Positions 9,619 to 17,789 of a stretch of 64,000 nt of DNA are shown piece after piece. Position 1 is the stretch's first letter; the number at the start of each line of letters is the position of its first letter. The stretch is from contig NZ_CP115184.1 in assembly GCF_029395675.1 (NCBI RefSeq), positions 558,001 through 622,000 on the forward strand. The letters are read 5' to 3'. The notes under the pieces were generated by a model, which was not told the DNA's origin, searched no databases, and was given only the letters and a program-made list of their open reading frames with translations. This DNA is from Janibacter cremeus (lineage in GTDB: Bacteria > Actinomycetota > Actinomycetes > Actinomycetales > Dermatophilaceae). The position numbers and the translations under genes were made by a program.

Positions 9619-10737
9619 TCAGCGCACGAGCGGCAGGGAGATGGTGAAGCACGAGCCCCTTCGGGGCCCGGGGCTGGACGCGGTGAGGTCCCCATGGTGC
9701 GCGTCGATGATGGCCTTGCTGATGGTCAGGCCGATGCCGGAGCCTCGTCGGTCGTTGGTGCGGGCCGAGTCCCCGCGATAGAAGCGTTCGAAGGCGTGCT
9801 GCACCTGGTCGGGTGTCATACCTTCACCGGTGTCGGTGACGGTGATGATGGCCTCACCGCCCTCGCGGCCCGCCGCGAGGGTGATCGTTCCGCCTGCAGG
9901 TGTGTGCCTGAGGGCGTTGCTGAGGAGGTTGGTCATGACTTGGGCGAATCGGACGGGATCGACCAGGGTCTCGAGTCCTGTCGCCTCGTCAACCTCCAGG
10001 ACCAGGTTGAGGCCCTTCTCCGAGTAGCTGTCCCGCATGCCCCCGTAGGCTGCCCACAACAGGTCAGCGACCTTGTGGCGCTGGATGTCGAGGGCGAGGT
10101 GTCCTTCTTCGGCCGTGGAGACCTCGTTGATGTCCTCGGCCAGTCGCGCGAGTCGTTTCGTCTGGGCGGTCAACGCCATACGAGAGTCATCACCGAGGGT
10201 GACGACACCGTCGTGCAGTCCCTCGTGGTAGGCGCTCAGGGTCGCGATCGGCGTGCGTAGTTCGTGGGCGAGGTCGGACAGCATCCGCCGTCGGGTGTCC
10301 TCGACCCCCTGCATGCGGGCCGCCATCACGTTGAAGGCGCCGGTGAGGGTCTCGAGCTCAGTCCCCGCACCAACATGTGGCACCCGGGTGGAGTAGTGGC
10401 CACGGCTCAGTTCGCGCGCGGCATCGGTCATCTGCGCCAACGGTTGGCGCAACCGTCGGGCGAGGAACCAGGCCACCGCGGTCGCCCCAATCAGAGAGAT
10501 GAGCAGGCCTACACCCAAGGCGATGAGCGAGGCGTCCCGGTAGGCCATCTCGATGTGGACCAACTCGGCCGCGTTCTCCCGGTGCCCGGCTTGGAGGAGA
10601 TGGTCGTGGAAGATCGAGGGACCGATGACGGCGGCGACGAGCCCGGTGGTCAGTGCTCCCGCAAGCAGCACCAGGATCTGTCCCGCCAGCAACCGGGGGG
10701 CCAGCCCTCGGGAGAGCATGTCGGTGCGGTTGTTCAT
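9619..10737 (-). CDS. Sensor histidine kinase, likely metal/envelope stress
   Basis: This 372-residue membrane kinase has two membrane helices (about 14-38 and 70-92) around a very short extracytoplasmic loop. A HAMP domain ends near 145. The H-box DLAHELRTPIATL holds His158, and N, G1 and G2 ATP-binding boxes follow (NLLSNALRHT, TDTGEGM, GSGIGLTI). Its start overlaps the response-regulator stop by 4 bases. The short sensor loop leaves little room for a ligand domain. A decayed copy of the second-helix region of a close relative is found at 20274-20340. Confidence 0.92.
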   Translation of the reverse strand: MNNRTDMLSRGLAPRLLAGQILVLLAGALTTGLVAAVIGPSIFHDHLLQAGHRENAAELVHIEMAYRDASLIALGVGLLISLIGATAVAWFLARRLRQPLAQMTDAARELSRGHYSTRVPHVGAGTELETLTGAFNVMAARMQGVEDTRRRMLSDLAHELRTPIATLSAYHEGLHDGVVTLGDDSRMALTAQTKRLARLAEDINEVSTAEEGHLALDIQRHKVADLLWAAYGGMRDSYSEKGLNLVLEVDEATGLETLVDPVRFAQVMTNLLSNALRHTPAGGTITLAAGREGGEAIITVTDTGEGMTPDQVQHAFERFYRGDSARTNDRRGSGIGLTISKAIIDAHHGDLTASSPGPRRGSCFTISLPLVR

Positions 10738-11456
10738 CCCGGCCCCATCCGGTAGCCGATGCCGCGCACCGTGGTGATGTAGCGAGCCAGATCGGGATTG
10801 TCTCCGAGCTTGCGCCGAAGGTGAGCGATGTGGACGTCGACCAGGTGCTCGTCACCGACCCAGCCGCCACCCCAGACCTCTTCGATCAGCTGGGTGCGGG
10901 AGAGGGCCATCGAGGGTCTGTGGGCGAGGGTCATCAGCAGATCCCGTTCGGTAGGGGTCAGCGAAACTGGTTCCCCCTTCAGGTGAACCTGCTGCCCGAG
11001 AGGGTCGACCTGAAGGTCGCCGAATACCCACGGAACTGCCGCAGCGGTGGGGTTGCCGGGGGTCCCGCCCCGTGGGCGACGCAGGACCGTCTGGACACGT
11101 GCCACTACCTCTCGCACGCTGAAGGGTTTGGTGACGTAGTCATCGGCGCCCACGGACAGCCCGATCAGGGTGTCCACCTCGTCCGTCCGGGCGGTCACGA
11201 CGATGACGTAGCAGTCGCTGAAGGTGCGGATCTGGCGGCAGACCTCGATGCCGTCCAGTCCGGGCAGCCCCAGATCCAGGATCACCACGTCGGGGGACTG
11301 CGCTCGTGCTGCGTTGACTCCGGCGACGCCGTCGTGCTCGATTGCGGTCTGGTACCCGTTGCGAGTGAGATAGGCGGCGATCATCTCTGCCAGTGTCTTC
11401 TCGTCCTCGATGACGAGCACCTTCGCCAACGGCTCGACAGGAGTTGGTGTGCTCAC
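10734..11456 (-). CDS. OmpR/PhoB-family response regulator
   Basis: This 240-residue regulator has an N-terminal receiver (acidic pair E17/D18, phosphoacceptor Asp61 in VVILDLGLPG, Lys in YVTKPFS) and a C-terminal winged helix (SLTPTERDLLMTL through VRGIGYRMGPG). It is co-transcribed with the kinase downstream. It sits divergently from the copper cluster at 11620-15045, and the shared intergenic region holds an 8-bp inverted repeat, so control of that cluster is likely but inferred. A CopR-like role in copper response is the best guess. Confidence 0.92.
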   Translation of the reverse strand: MSTPTPVEPLAKVLVIEDEKTLAEMIAAYLTRNGYQTAIEHDGVAGVNAARAQSPDVVILDLGLPGLDGIEVCRQIRTFSDCYVIVVTARTDEVDTLIGLSVGADDYVTKPFSVREVVARVQTVLRRPRGGTPGNPTAAAVPWVFGDLQVDPLGQQVHLKGEPVSLTPTERDLLMTLAHRPSMALSRTQLIEEVWGGGWVGDEHLVDVHIAHLRRKLGDNPDLARYITTVRGIGYRMGPG

Positions 11457-11547
11457 GACAGACAGTCTCTCCCGAGGAGGTCGTGACAGCGCTCGTCGGT
11501 GGTGAAGCGAGGAGGATCTTCGTCAAACCTCAACGCGGAAACCATCA

Positions 11548-11576
11548 GTCCATGACATTTCCGCCAGATCATGGAC
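11548..11576. promoter_or_regulatory. Inverted repeat in divergent promoter region, possible regulator site
   Basis: GTCCATGA at 11548-11555 is perfectly repeated as TCATGGAC at 11569-11576 with a 13-base spacer. It lies between the response-regulator gene (leftward) and the SHOCT/multicopper-oxidase genes (rightward). Position and symmetry suggest the regulator's binding site, although OmpR-type sites are more often direct repeats. Confidence 0.4.
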
Positions 11577-11619
11577 ATATGACGGTGCGTGACGAGAAGA
11601 GCCCACGAAGGAGCATCCG

Positions 11620-11850
11620 ATGATGAACTCCGGCTGCGACATGATGTGGCTGGGCATGCTTGCGGGGGTCCTCGCCTTCTGGGTCATCGTCGTGCTGGCC
11701 GTGCGCGCGCTCTTTCCCGGGCAGAAGAGCGCCGGTGCGGACCGTCCCCGACCTGACGCGTTGGTGCTTCTCGACGAAGCATTGGCTCGCGGCGATGTGA
11801 GCATCGACGAGTACGAGAAGCGTCGGCACCTGCTCATCAACGGCCGCTGA
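11620..11850 (+). CDS. Small SHOCT-domain membrane protein
   Basis: This 76-residue protein has one membrane helix (about residues 8-28, MWLGMLAGVLAFWVIVVLAV). It ends in a SHOCT domain (ALVLLDEALARGDVSIDEYE), a short motif often found on membrane proteins of metal and stress clusters. A strong ribosome site (AAGGAG) precedes it, and Met, Cys and Asp are grouped at the N terminus (MMNSGCDMMW), possible metal ligands. It opens the copper operon, 33 bases before the oxidase start. Confidence 0.85.
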   Translation: MMNSGCDMMWLGMLAGVLAFWVIVVLAVRALFPGQKSAGADRPRPDALVLLDEALARGDVSIDEYEKRRHLLINGR

Positions 11851-11883
11851 CGTACGTCGGTGCGGCGACGCGTGGAGGGAAAC

Positions 11884-13380
11884 ATGAAGACCATCACACG
11901 CCGTGGACTGCTGATCGGCGGTCTCGGTGCTGCTGGCGCAGCGGGCGTGGGAGCCTATGCCGCCACCCGAGGACCGGGTGCACGCGCGCCGAGGGGCCCC
12001 TTTGGTGCTCCGACGCCTGTCTCACCTGAGTCTGGTCAGACGGTGGTGACCAAGTCGTTGACGGCCAAGCCGGTCACCCTCGATCTGGCGGGCCACACCG
12101 TCTCGACCTGGGGATACGGCGACTCCGTGCCTGGTCCGCTTCTGCGAGCCACCGCCGGCGACTTCCTGCGCGTCACCCTCGACAACCAGCTTCCGGACGA
12201 GACCACCATCCACTGGCACGGGATTCGTCTGCGCAACGCCGCCGACGGCGTCCCCGGCATGACCCAGGACCCGGTGAAGCCAGACACCTCCTACGTCTAC
12301 GAGTTCACTGCGCCCGACCCGGGCACGTACTTCTTCCACCCCCACGTCGGCGTCCAGCTCGACCGTGGGCTGTACGCCCCGATGATCATCGACGACCCGA
12401 ACGAGCCAGGCGGCTACGACACCGAGTGGATCCTTCTCCTCGATGACTGGATCGACGGAACGGGCACCACGCCGAAGCAGGTCCTGGAGAAGCTCCTTGC
12501 CAATGACTCCGGGTCCGGGGGCATGGGCGGCATGGACCACGGCGAGATGGATGGCATGAACCATGGCGCCATGGGCGAGGCCGGGCCCTGGGGCGACGCC
12601 GGAGACGTCGCCTACCCCTATTTCCTCATCAACGGACGGCCGCCAGCAGACCCCGAGACGCTCACGGCCAAGCCGGGGCAGAGGGTCCGTCTGCGCATCA
12701 TCAACGCCGCCTCCGACACCATCTTCACCGTCGCTCTCGGGGGGCATCGGATGACGATCACGCACAGCGATGGATTCCCGGTCGAGCCGACCGAGACGGG
12801 CGCCATCTACATCGGGATGGGCGAACGTTACGACGCGATCGTCACCCTCGACGACGGGGCCTTCCCCTTGGTGGCCAAGCCGGTCGCCAAGACCAGCGGC
12901 GGCCAGGCCATGGCCCTGGTCCGCACCGGAAACGGGGCCGCACCCGGTGAGGACGCCAACCCACGAGAATTGACTGGACGGGTCCTCGTCGGCTCCGACC
13001 TGAGACCCGCGCAGGCAGCCAAGCTGCCCAGCAGGAGACCCGATGCGATCACGCGGCTCGCTCTGACTGGGTCGATGCAGCACTACGAATGGGGGATGAA
13101 CGGAGCTCCATTCGGCAAGAACGAACCCCTGACCGTCCAGGCCGGGCAACGACTGCGGATCAACGCCACCAACATGACGATGATGACCCACCCGCTGCAC
13201 GTGCACGGCCACACCTTCGCCCTGCCCTCCGGGCTCAGGAAGGACACCGTCCTCATGGCCCCCATGCAGTCATTCGCCATCGACCTCGACGCCGACAACG
13301 AAGGCGACTGGATGATCCACTGCCACAACATCTACCACGCAGAGGCCGGCATGATGATCGCCCTGGAGTACACCGCATGA
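11884..13380 (+). CDS. Multicopper oxidase (Tat-exported, CueO/CopA-like)
   Basis: This 498-residue exported oxidase probably oxidises Cu(I) to the less toxic Cu(II). A twin-arginine signal (MKTITRRGLLIGG) is followed by cupredoxin domains. The copper sites are intact: HWH at 110-112, HPH at 152-154, HPLHVHGH at 436-443, and HCHNIYHAEAGM giving type-1 ligands Cys480, His485 and Met490. A Met/His-rich stretch (GGMGGMDHGEMDGMNHGAMG, about 216-235) is a likely extra copper-binding loop, as in CueO. The frame is open upstream to 11860, but the ATG at 11884 has the better ribosome site (GGAGGG) and a correct signal peptide. Its stop overlaps the next start by 4 bases. Confidence 0.93.
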   Translation: MKTITRRGLLIGGLGAAGAAGVGAYAATRGPGARAPRGPFGAPTPVSPESGQTVVTKSLTAKPVTLDLAGHTVSTWGYGDSVPGPLLRATAGDFLRVTLDNQLPDETTIHWHGIRLRNAADGVPGMTQDPVKPDTSYVYEFTAPDPGTYFFHPHVGVQLDRGLYAPMIIDDPNEPGGYDTEWILLLDDWIDGTGTTPKQVLEKLLANDSGSGGMGGMDHGEMDGMNHGAMGEAGPWGDAGDVAYPYFLINGRPPADPETLTAKPGQRVRLRIINAASDTIFTVALGGHRMTITHSDGFPVEPTETGAIYIGMGERYDAIVTLDDGAFPLVAKPVAKTSGGQAMALVRTGNGAAPGEDANPRELTGRVLVGSDLRPAQAAKLPSRRPDAITRLALTGSMQHYEWGMNGAPFGKNEPLTVQAGQRLRINATNMTMMTHPLHVHGHTFALPSGLRKDTVLMAPMQSFAIDLDADNEGDWMIHCHNIYHAEAGMMIALEYTA

Positions 13381-14270
13381 AACCCCGTCGACGACGTGCC
13401 GCCCGAGGTATCGCTGCCGTCGCTGTCGTGGCGCTGCTGGCCGGGTGCTCTTCGACATCCGATAACGGGACACCCCAGTCCACCGGCGGCGAATCGTCCA
13501 GCCCAGCAGCGGGCGAGGCGGCCGAGCAACCCGCACCCTTGATCCACGTTCATGGCATCGCTCGTCACCCACGCACCGACGACCTGCTGGTGGCGACCCA
13601 CCAAGGCTTGTTCCATCAGGTCGACGGTGAGTTCGTCCGCAAGGGTCCTGCCATCGACCTGATGGGCTTCACCATCGGCGATGACGGCACTCTCTATGCC
13701 TCCGGCCACCCAGCGCCGGGCACCGACCTTCCTCAGCCAGTAGGTCTCATCACGTCGCAGGACACCGGCCGCACCTGGCAGGTCGCTTCCCTCGGTGGAC
13801 AATCGGACTTTCACGCGCTGACCGCCGGCCCGAACGGTGCCATCGGGTTCGACGGAACGCTTCGACACACCGAGGACACCAAGACCTGGGACACGCGGGA
13901 CATCCCTTCGCCGCCCCGGGTACTGGCCGCCTCCCCCACGTCCGGGAAAATACTGGCCACCACAAGCGCCGGCCTGCTCATGAGCCACGACGAGGGCACC
14001 ACCTGGACCTCCCTGGCCCCGCCGCAGACCGCCGTCCTCGCCGCCTGGGCCGACGAGGAGACCATCGTGGTCTCGTCCGCCGAAGGAAGACTCGCAACCA
14101 GCAGCGACGCCGGCCAGACCTGGACCCTTCACCCCACAAGCATCGGGCCGGCCGAAGCGCTGTGGGCGGGCCGCACCACCGACGGGCAGCTGGAGATCAT
14201 TGCGTCCGTCGACGGGCGCGTGATCAGCACCACGGATGCAGGAAGGACCACCCAGACATTGGTCCAGTGA
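13377..14270 (+). CDS. BNR/sialidase-like repeat lipoprotein of copper clusters
   Basis: This 297-residue predicted lipoprotein (lipobox LLAGC after MKPRRRRAARG) has a repeated beta-propeller pattern with Asp-box-like motifs: SQDTGRTWQ, SHDEGTTWT, SSDAGQTWT and STDAGRTTQ. The opening LIHVHGIARHPRTDDLLVAT is typical of the F510_1955-type glycosylhydrolase-like family found beside multicopper oxidases. No catalytic role is evident, and a scaffold or metal-handling role is possible. The ATG overlaps the oxidase stop. The long opposite-strand open frame here is a shadow. Confidence 0.8.
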   Translation: MKPRRRRAARGIAAVAVVALLAGCSSTSDNGTPQSTGGESSSPAAGEAAEQPAPLIHVHGIARHPRTDDLLVATHQGLFHQVDGEFVRKGPAIDLMGFTIGDDGTLYASGHPAPGTDLPQPVGLITSQDTGRTWQVASLGGQSDFHALTAGPNGAIGFDGTLRHTEDTKTWDTRDIPSPPRVLAASPTSGKILATTSAGLLMSHDEGTTWTSLAPPQTAVLAAWADEETIVVSSAEGRLATSSDAGQTWTLHPTSIGPAEALWAGRTTDGQLEIIASVDGRVISTTDAGRTTQTLVQ

Positions 14271-14433
14271 GTCGTCGCCGTCATCCCTGCGACCAGGTCC
14301 CGGACTCCGCATCGCCGACCCTCCACCGGCAGCGCGGTGGCCTTCATCCAACCTCCACACGATCGGGATCGAATCATCATCCCGCGACGTGAAGGTTGGT
14401 CCAGTCCTCGAACATTCTGCGAAGGAGTCCCCG

Positions 14434-15045
14434 ATGACCCGCCCTGGACGGCGCGCTGCCCGCGTGGTCGCGACAACCCTCACCGTAGGCGCCCTGGCTG
14501 CCTGCTCCAGCGGCTCGGACGGATCCATGTCCGGGATGGACCACGACAAGACACCGATGAGCACCAGCGAGACCTCGGCGACGGCGGACGGGCGGCAAGG
14601 CGACATCATGTTCGCCCAGATGATGATCCCCCACCACGAGCAGGCGATCGCGATGGCCGACCTCGCTCTCGATCCTTCCGCCAAGGCGTCGGAGCAGGTC
14701 CGCGACTTCGCGAAGGACATCAAGGACGCCCAAGGCCCCGAGATTCAGACGATGGCAGGGTGGCTCGAGGACTGGGACGCTCCCACCACGAGCTCCACCG
14801 GCATGGACCACGGGTCCGGGATGATGACGCAGGAGGAGATGGCCATCCTTGAGACGGCCACTGGCGCCGAATTCGACCGGCAGTGGCTCACCCTCATGAT
14901 CCAGCACCACCAGGGCGCTGTGACCATGGCGGATCAAGTTCTCGCCACGACCGAGGACGACGCAGTCCAACGGATGGCCAAGGCCATCGTCAGGACGCAG
15001 GAGGACGAGATCAAGGCCATGCAGCGAGCTCTGAGCGCGGCATGA
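14434..15045 (+). CDS. DUF305 copper-associated lipoprotein
   Basis: This 203-residue lipoprotein (lipobox ALAAC) has two DUF305 halves marked by paired histidines, MMIPHHEQAIAMADLAL and LMIQHHQGAVTMADQVL, each in a four-helix-bundle-like repeat. A Met/His linker (SMSGMDHDKTPM, and later GMDHGSGMM) adds further copper ligands. Proteins of this family bind copper outside the membrane. The frame extends upstream to 14236, but the ATG at 14434 follows a good AAGGAG site and starts the signal peptide. It ends the copper operon. Confidence 0.88.
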   Translation: MTRPGRRAARVVATTLTVGALAACSSGSDGSMSGMDHDKTPMSTSETSATADGRQGDIMFAQMMIPHHEQAIAMADLALDPSAKASEQVRDFAKDIKDAQGPEIQTMAGWLEDWDAPTTSSTGMDHGSGMMTQEEMAILETATGAEFDRQWLTLMIQHHQGAVTMADQVLATTEDDAVQRMAKAIVRTQEDEIKAMQRALSAA

Positions 15046-15104
15046 CCTTGATGGGCCCGGCTGGCCGGACCCAGGGTGGCGCGCGATCCGCGCCCGGTGG
15101 ACAG

Positions 15105-15511
15105 TCAGGTGAGCGAGTTGATCAGCGCGCGGCACGCCTGCTCGCACCGCCGGCACGCCTCGGCGCAGATGCGGCAGTGTTCATGCATCGAGGCATGTTC
15201 CTCGCAGCTGTCGCCGCACGACGTGCAGGCTGTTGCGCAGGCTTCAAGGAGGGCCCGCGTGACATTGGCTCATAACCGGTGTGGCGCGAGAGCGCCGACC
15301 CGGTCGTCGTACAGATGTCCGCGCAATCGAGGTTGGCGCGGATGCACTTGGTGAGATCAGCGACCGAGTCTTCGCTCAGACAGGCGTCAGCACAGGCAAT
15401 GCAGGTCTGTGCACACTCGAAGCAGGCTTGGATACATTCGCTCAACTTGGCCCGGTCGATGTTCCCCAAGTCCTGCGGGTAGGTCTCAAGCATTTGCTCC
15501 ACGGTGTGCAT
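15105..15511 (-). pseudogene. Four-helix-bundle copper-storage protein (Csp-like), frameshifted
   Basis: The first 80 or so codons encode a cysteine-rich helix bundle ([20 protein letters not shown], then [16 protein letters not shown]) like the Csp/DUF326 copper-storage proteins. After RHTGYE the frame shifts. Deleting nothing, the protein ends in unrelated sequence at 15122. In the next frame the family sequence continues ([41 protein letters not shown]) to a stop at 15105. A single missing base near 15267-15271 explains this. It is either a real inactivation or a sequencing error. An intact relative lies at 16978. Confidence 0.85.
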
Positions 15512-15686
15512 GCTTTCTCCTTCATCCTGTCGCGCGATGCGAAGGCTGTTCTTGCGCGGCGCATCGACGAATGTCTGGGCCCAGTACCCGGGCGAGGTAT
15601 CCCGAAACAGGCGCCCGGTTGACTACCCACTCGCCAGCACGGTTCCTGATACCTAACGGGCGTATACGTGACGGAGGTCGATCGGA

Positions 15687-16303
15687 ATGCTGGTGGGGTA
15701 CGTTCGTGTGTCGAATGCCGCCGGGTCGCAGACCACGGACCTGCAACGCGACGCGATGGTCGCGGCTGGCCTGGCCCCGAGCGGGTGTATGAGGACCGCG
15801 CCTCCGGCGCCAAGGATGACCGGCCTCAGCTGTCCGCCTGCCTGAAGGGGCTGCGCGAGGGGGACACGTTGGTGGTGTGGAAGTTGGACCGCCTCGGGCG
15901 GAACCTGCGCCATCTGGTCACCATCGTCGATGACCTCACCACTCGGGGCGTCGGGTTGCAGGTCCTGACCGGGCAGGGCGCGGCTATCGATACCACCACG
16001 GCGGCGGGCAAGCTCGTGTTCGGGATCTTCGCCGCACTGTCCGAGTACGAACGGGCCCTGATCTCCGAACGCACCGTCGCCGGGTTGGCCTCCGCCCGGG
16101 CGCGGGGACGCACGGGCGGACGCCCGTTCAAGATAACGCCCGCCAAAGTCCGTCTGGCCGCAGCAGCGTCCGTGGGGCAACCCGATACCAACGTCGGTGA
16201 CCTCCGCAAGGAACTCGGCGTCACTCGGCAGACTCTCTACCGGCATGTCTCAACCGCCGGCGAGCTTCGAGACGACGGAAAGAAGGTGCTCGGCCGACAG
16301 TAG
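15687..16303 (+). pseudogene. Serine resolvase/invertase, frameshifted near residue 30
   Basis: The true N terminus begins at the ATG at 15687 (MLVGYVRVSNAAGSQTTDLQ, with the catalytic Ser in YVRVS), but that frame runs out of family sequence at GLAP. The rest (ERVYEDRASGAKDDRP, then KLDRLGRNLRHLV, FAALSEYERALISERT and a C-terminal helix-turn-helix LRKELGVTRQTLYRHV) is in another frame. One base missing from the C-run at 15775-15778 accounts for the shift. Restored, it would be a Tn3-type resolvase of about 205 residues. It suggests the metal genes moved on a transposon. Confidence 0.87.
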
Positions 16304-16511
16304 AACGAGCCAACTGGTTGGTGCCGCATGTCGGCCCGGTCCCGGTGAACGCTCCGGACGGGTCAACCGGGACGCCGACAAGTGGCGGCCCGCGAGGCCG
16401 CCGCTGAATGTGCACCGTTACCGGTCCCCGTTCGGCTTGCGGGACGGTCGTAACCTCGCACCAACGAGGACCACCCTTCCCGCTGGCTGTAGGGTCGAGT
16501 CGGAGGTTGCG

Positions 16512-16949
16512 ATGAGGATTGGTGAGCTGGCCGGCCGACTGGACGTGAACCCGAAGACGATCCGGTACTACGAGTCGATTGGGCTGCTGCCCGAGCCGGA
16601 ACGCACGCGTTCGGGCTACCGGGACTATGACGAAGGCGCCGTCGAGCAGCTGACGTTCATCCGCACCGCGCAGCGGCTCGGGGTCACCCTCGATGAGGTG
16701 AAGGAGATCCTCGGGCTTAGGGAGCGGGGGGAAGCGCCGTGTGCGTATGTCCGAGGGGTGCTCGATGCGCAGGTGCACACCATCGACCGGCGCATCACCG
16801 AGCTACAGGAGTTGCGAGGTCAACTCGTAAACCTTGCCGCCGAAGCCGACGACCTACCGCCGGCGGACGCGGGGGTGACCTGCCAGCTCATCGAGCATGT
16901 CCGACAGAAGGGCGGCGGTGCGGGTACAGCCCCAACCGTGCGCAGTTGA
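16512..16949 (+). CDS. MerR-family metal-responsive regulator
   Basis: This 145-residue activator has an N-terminal MerR helix-turn-helix (MRIGELAGRLDVNPKTIRYY), a dimerisation helix and Cys77 (GEAPCAYVRGV), the position used by MerR/ZntR-type metal sensors. Cys124 (GVTCQLIEH) is a second possible ligand. It lacks the CueR-type C-terminal two-cysteine loop, so metal choice is open. Neighbours (Csp, CopZ, P1B ATPase) argue for copper. Two MerR-type promoters with 19-base spacing lie downstream at 17364 and 17417 and are its probable targets. The frame reads on upstream to 16197, but homology begins at the ATG at 16512. Confidence 0.88.
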   Translation: MRIGELAGRLDVNPKTIRYYESIGLLPEPERTRSGYRDYDEGAVEQLTFIRTAQRLGVTLDEVKEILGLRERGEAPCAYVRGVLDAQVHTIDRRITELQELRGQLVNLAAEADDLPPADAGVTCQLIEHVRQKGGGAGTAPTVRS

Positions 16950-16977
16950 GACCGCCCCGGCCGCCCGGGCGGGCGGG

Positions 16978-17307
16978 TCAGGCGGCGCTGGCAATCTGAC
17001 GACAGGCTTCGGCGGCGTTGCGGCAGGTCTTGGCGCACTCGGTCATGCCGGTCCGCTCGCACTCCTGCGCGCACTGCTCGCAGACGTCGGCGCACAGGCG
17101 GCACAGCTCCGCGGAGAACTCGCTGCCGCGGGCAAGCAGCGAGATGCACGCCTGACACAACGTGGCGCAGTCCAGGCACAGGCTGATGCAGCCGGCCAGG
17201 TCGGCCTTGCCTTGGCTGGCGCAGTCCTTCGCGCACGCCTCGCACTTGGCGACGCAGTCTGCGAGGACATTGATCAGCTGCTGGGTGTGGTCGTCGACGA
17301 GAGACAT
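16978..17307 (-). CDS. Four-helix-bundle copper-storage protein (Csp-like), intact
   Basis: This 109-residue cytosolic protein is rich in cysteines with CxxxC spacing along its helices (CVAKCEACAKDC, CISLCLDCATLCQAC, CRLCADVCEQCAQEC, CAKTC). This is the pattern of Csp proteins that store many Cu(I) ions inside a four-helix bundle. The longer open frame to 17388 lies within the promoter. The ATG at 17307 has a good GGAAGG site and begins MSLVDDHTQQ. It is divergent from copZ-ATPase and shares their MerR-type control region. Confidence 0.88.
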   Translation of the reverse strand: MSLVDDHTQQLINVLADCVAKCEACAKDCASQGKADLAGCISLCLDCATLCQACISLLARGSEFSAELCRLCADVCEQCAQECERTGMTECAKTCRNAAEACRQIASAA

Positions 17308-17363
17308 GTCGGTTCCTTCCGGTCGGCCCTGAGGGCATGGGAGTGCGGTACATGCCCACTCTG

Positions 17364-17388
17364 GACCTTCCTGCGGCTGGAAGGTCAA
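17364..17388 (-). promoter_or_regulatory. MerR-type promoter/operator of the Csp gene
   Basis: A perfect 8-bp inverted repeat (GACCTTCC at 17364-17371, GGAAGGTC at 17379-17386, 7-base spacer) overlaps a minus-strand -35 TTGACC (17388-17383). A -10 candidate CAGAGT follows after 19 bases. Long 19-20 base spacing with a central dyad is the hallmark of MerR-activated promoters, and the ACCTTCC half-site resembles copper/zinc-type MerR operators. Confidence 0.75.
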
Positions 17389-17416
17389 CAGTGGCTGCGC
17401 GTGGGGGCAGTGAGGC

Positions 17417-17447
17417 TTGACATTCCAGTCGAGTGGAAGGATTACCT
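17417..17447 (+). promoter_or_regulatory. MerR-type promoter/operator of copZ-ATPase
   Basis: The -35 TTGACA (17417-17422) and a -10 candidate TTACCT (17442-17447) are separated by 19 bases. Between them lies a dyad TTCCA (17423-17427) / TGGAA (17434-17438). The layout matches the divergent Csp promoter at 17364, so both are probably switched by the MerR protein at 16512. Confidence 0.7.
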
Positions 17448-17555
17448 TGGTGGCTACGGCTCAGCAATCTGCGCGGGAGCTCGTCCGGACTGAGTCTGCG
17501 CAGGGTGAGCACGACACGTGTGGGCCCTATGACTACTGCATATTGGAGGTACACC

Positions 17556-17789
17556 ATGGCGGAGAACGTGACCCTGCAAGTCGAGGGCATGACCTGCACC
17601 GGCTGCGAGCAGCGCGTGAGCAAGGTGCTGCGCCGACTGGACGGGGTCCGGGAGGCGACCGCGGACCACCGCACTGGCCAGGTACGGGTGCGCTTCGACC
17701 CGATCGTGACCGACCGCGCAGTGCTGGAGACCCAGATCGAGACTGCCGGCTACCAGGTCACCGACGACCAGCAAGGTGGGTCTCGATGA
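17556..17789 (+). CDS. CopZ-like heavy-metal-associated (HMA) metallochaperone
   Basis: This 77-residue single HMA domain carries copper in the cytosol and hands it to the pump encoded next. The ligand motif is MTCTGC (Cys14, Cys17). A GGAGGT ribosome site precedes the ATG. The stop overlaps the ATPase start (ATGA at 17786), so chaperone and pump are translationally coupled. Confidence 0.9.
   Translation: MAENVTLQVEGMTCTGCEQRVSKVLRRLDGVREATADHRTGQVRVRFDPIVTDRAVLETQIETAGYQVTDDQQGGSR

Noticed and set aside
15660..15668. CGTATACG palindrome before the resolvase as part of a res site
   Set aside because: A single short palindrome is not enough to define a resolution site, and no paired subsites were seen.
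16473..16495. Weak dyad ACCCT/AGGGT before the MerR gene as an autoregulatory operator
   Set aside because: Only 5-base arms with a 13-base spacer and no matching -35/-10 pair.
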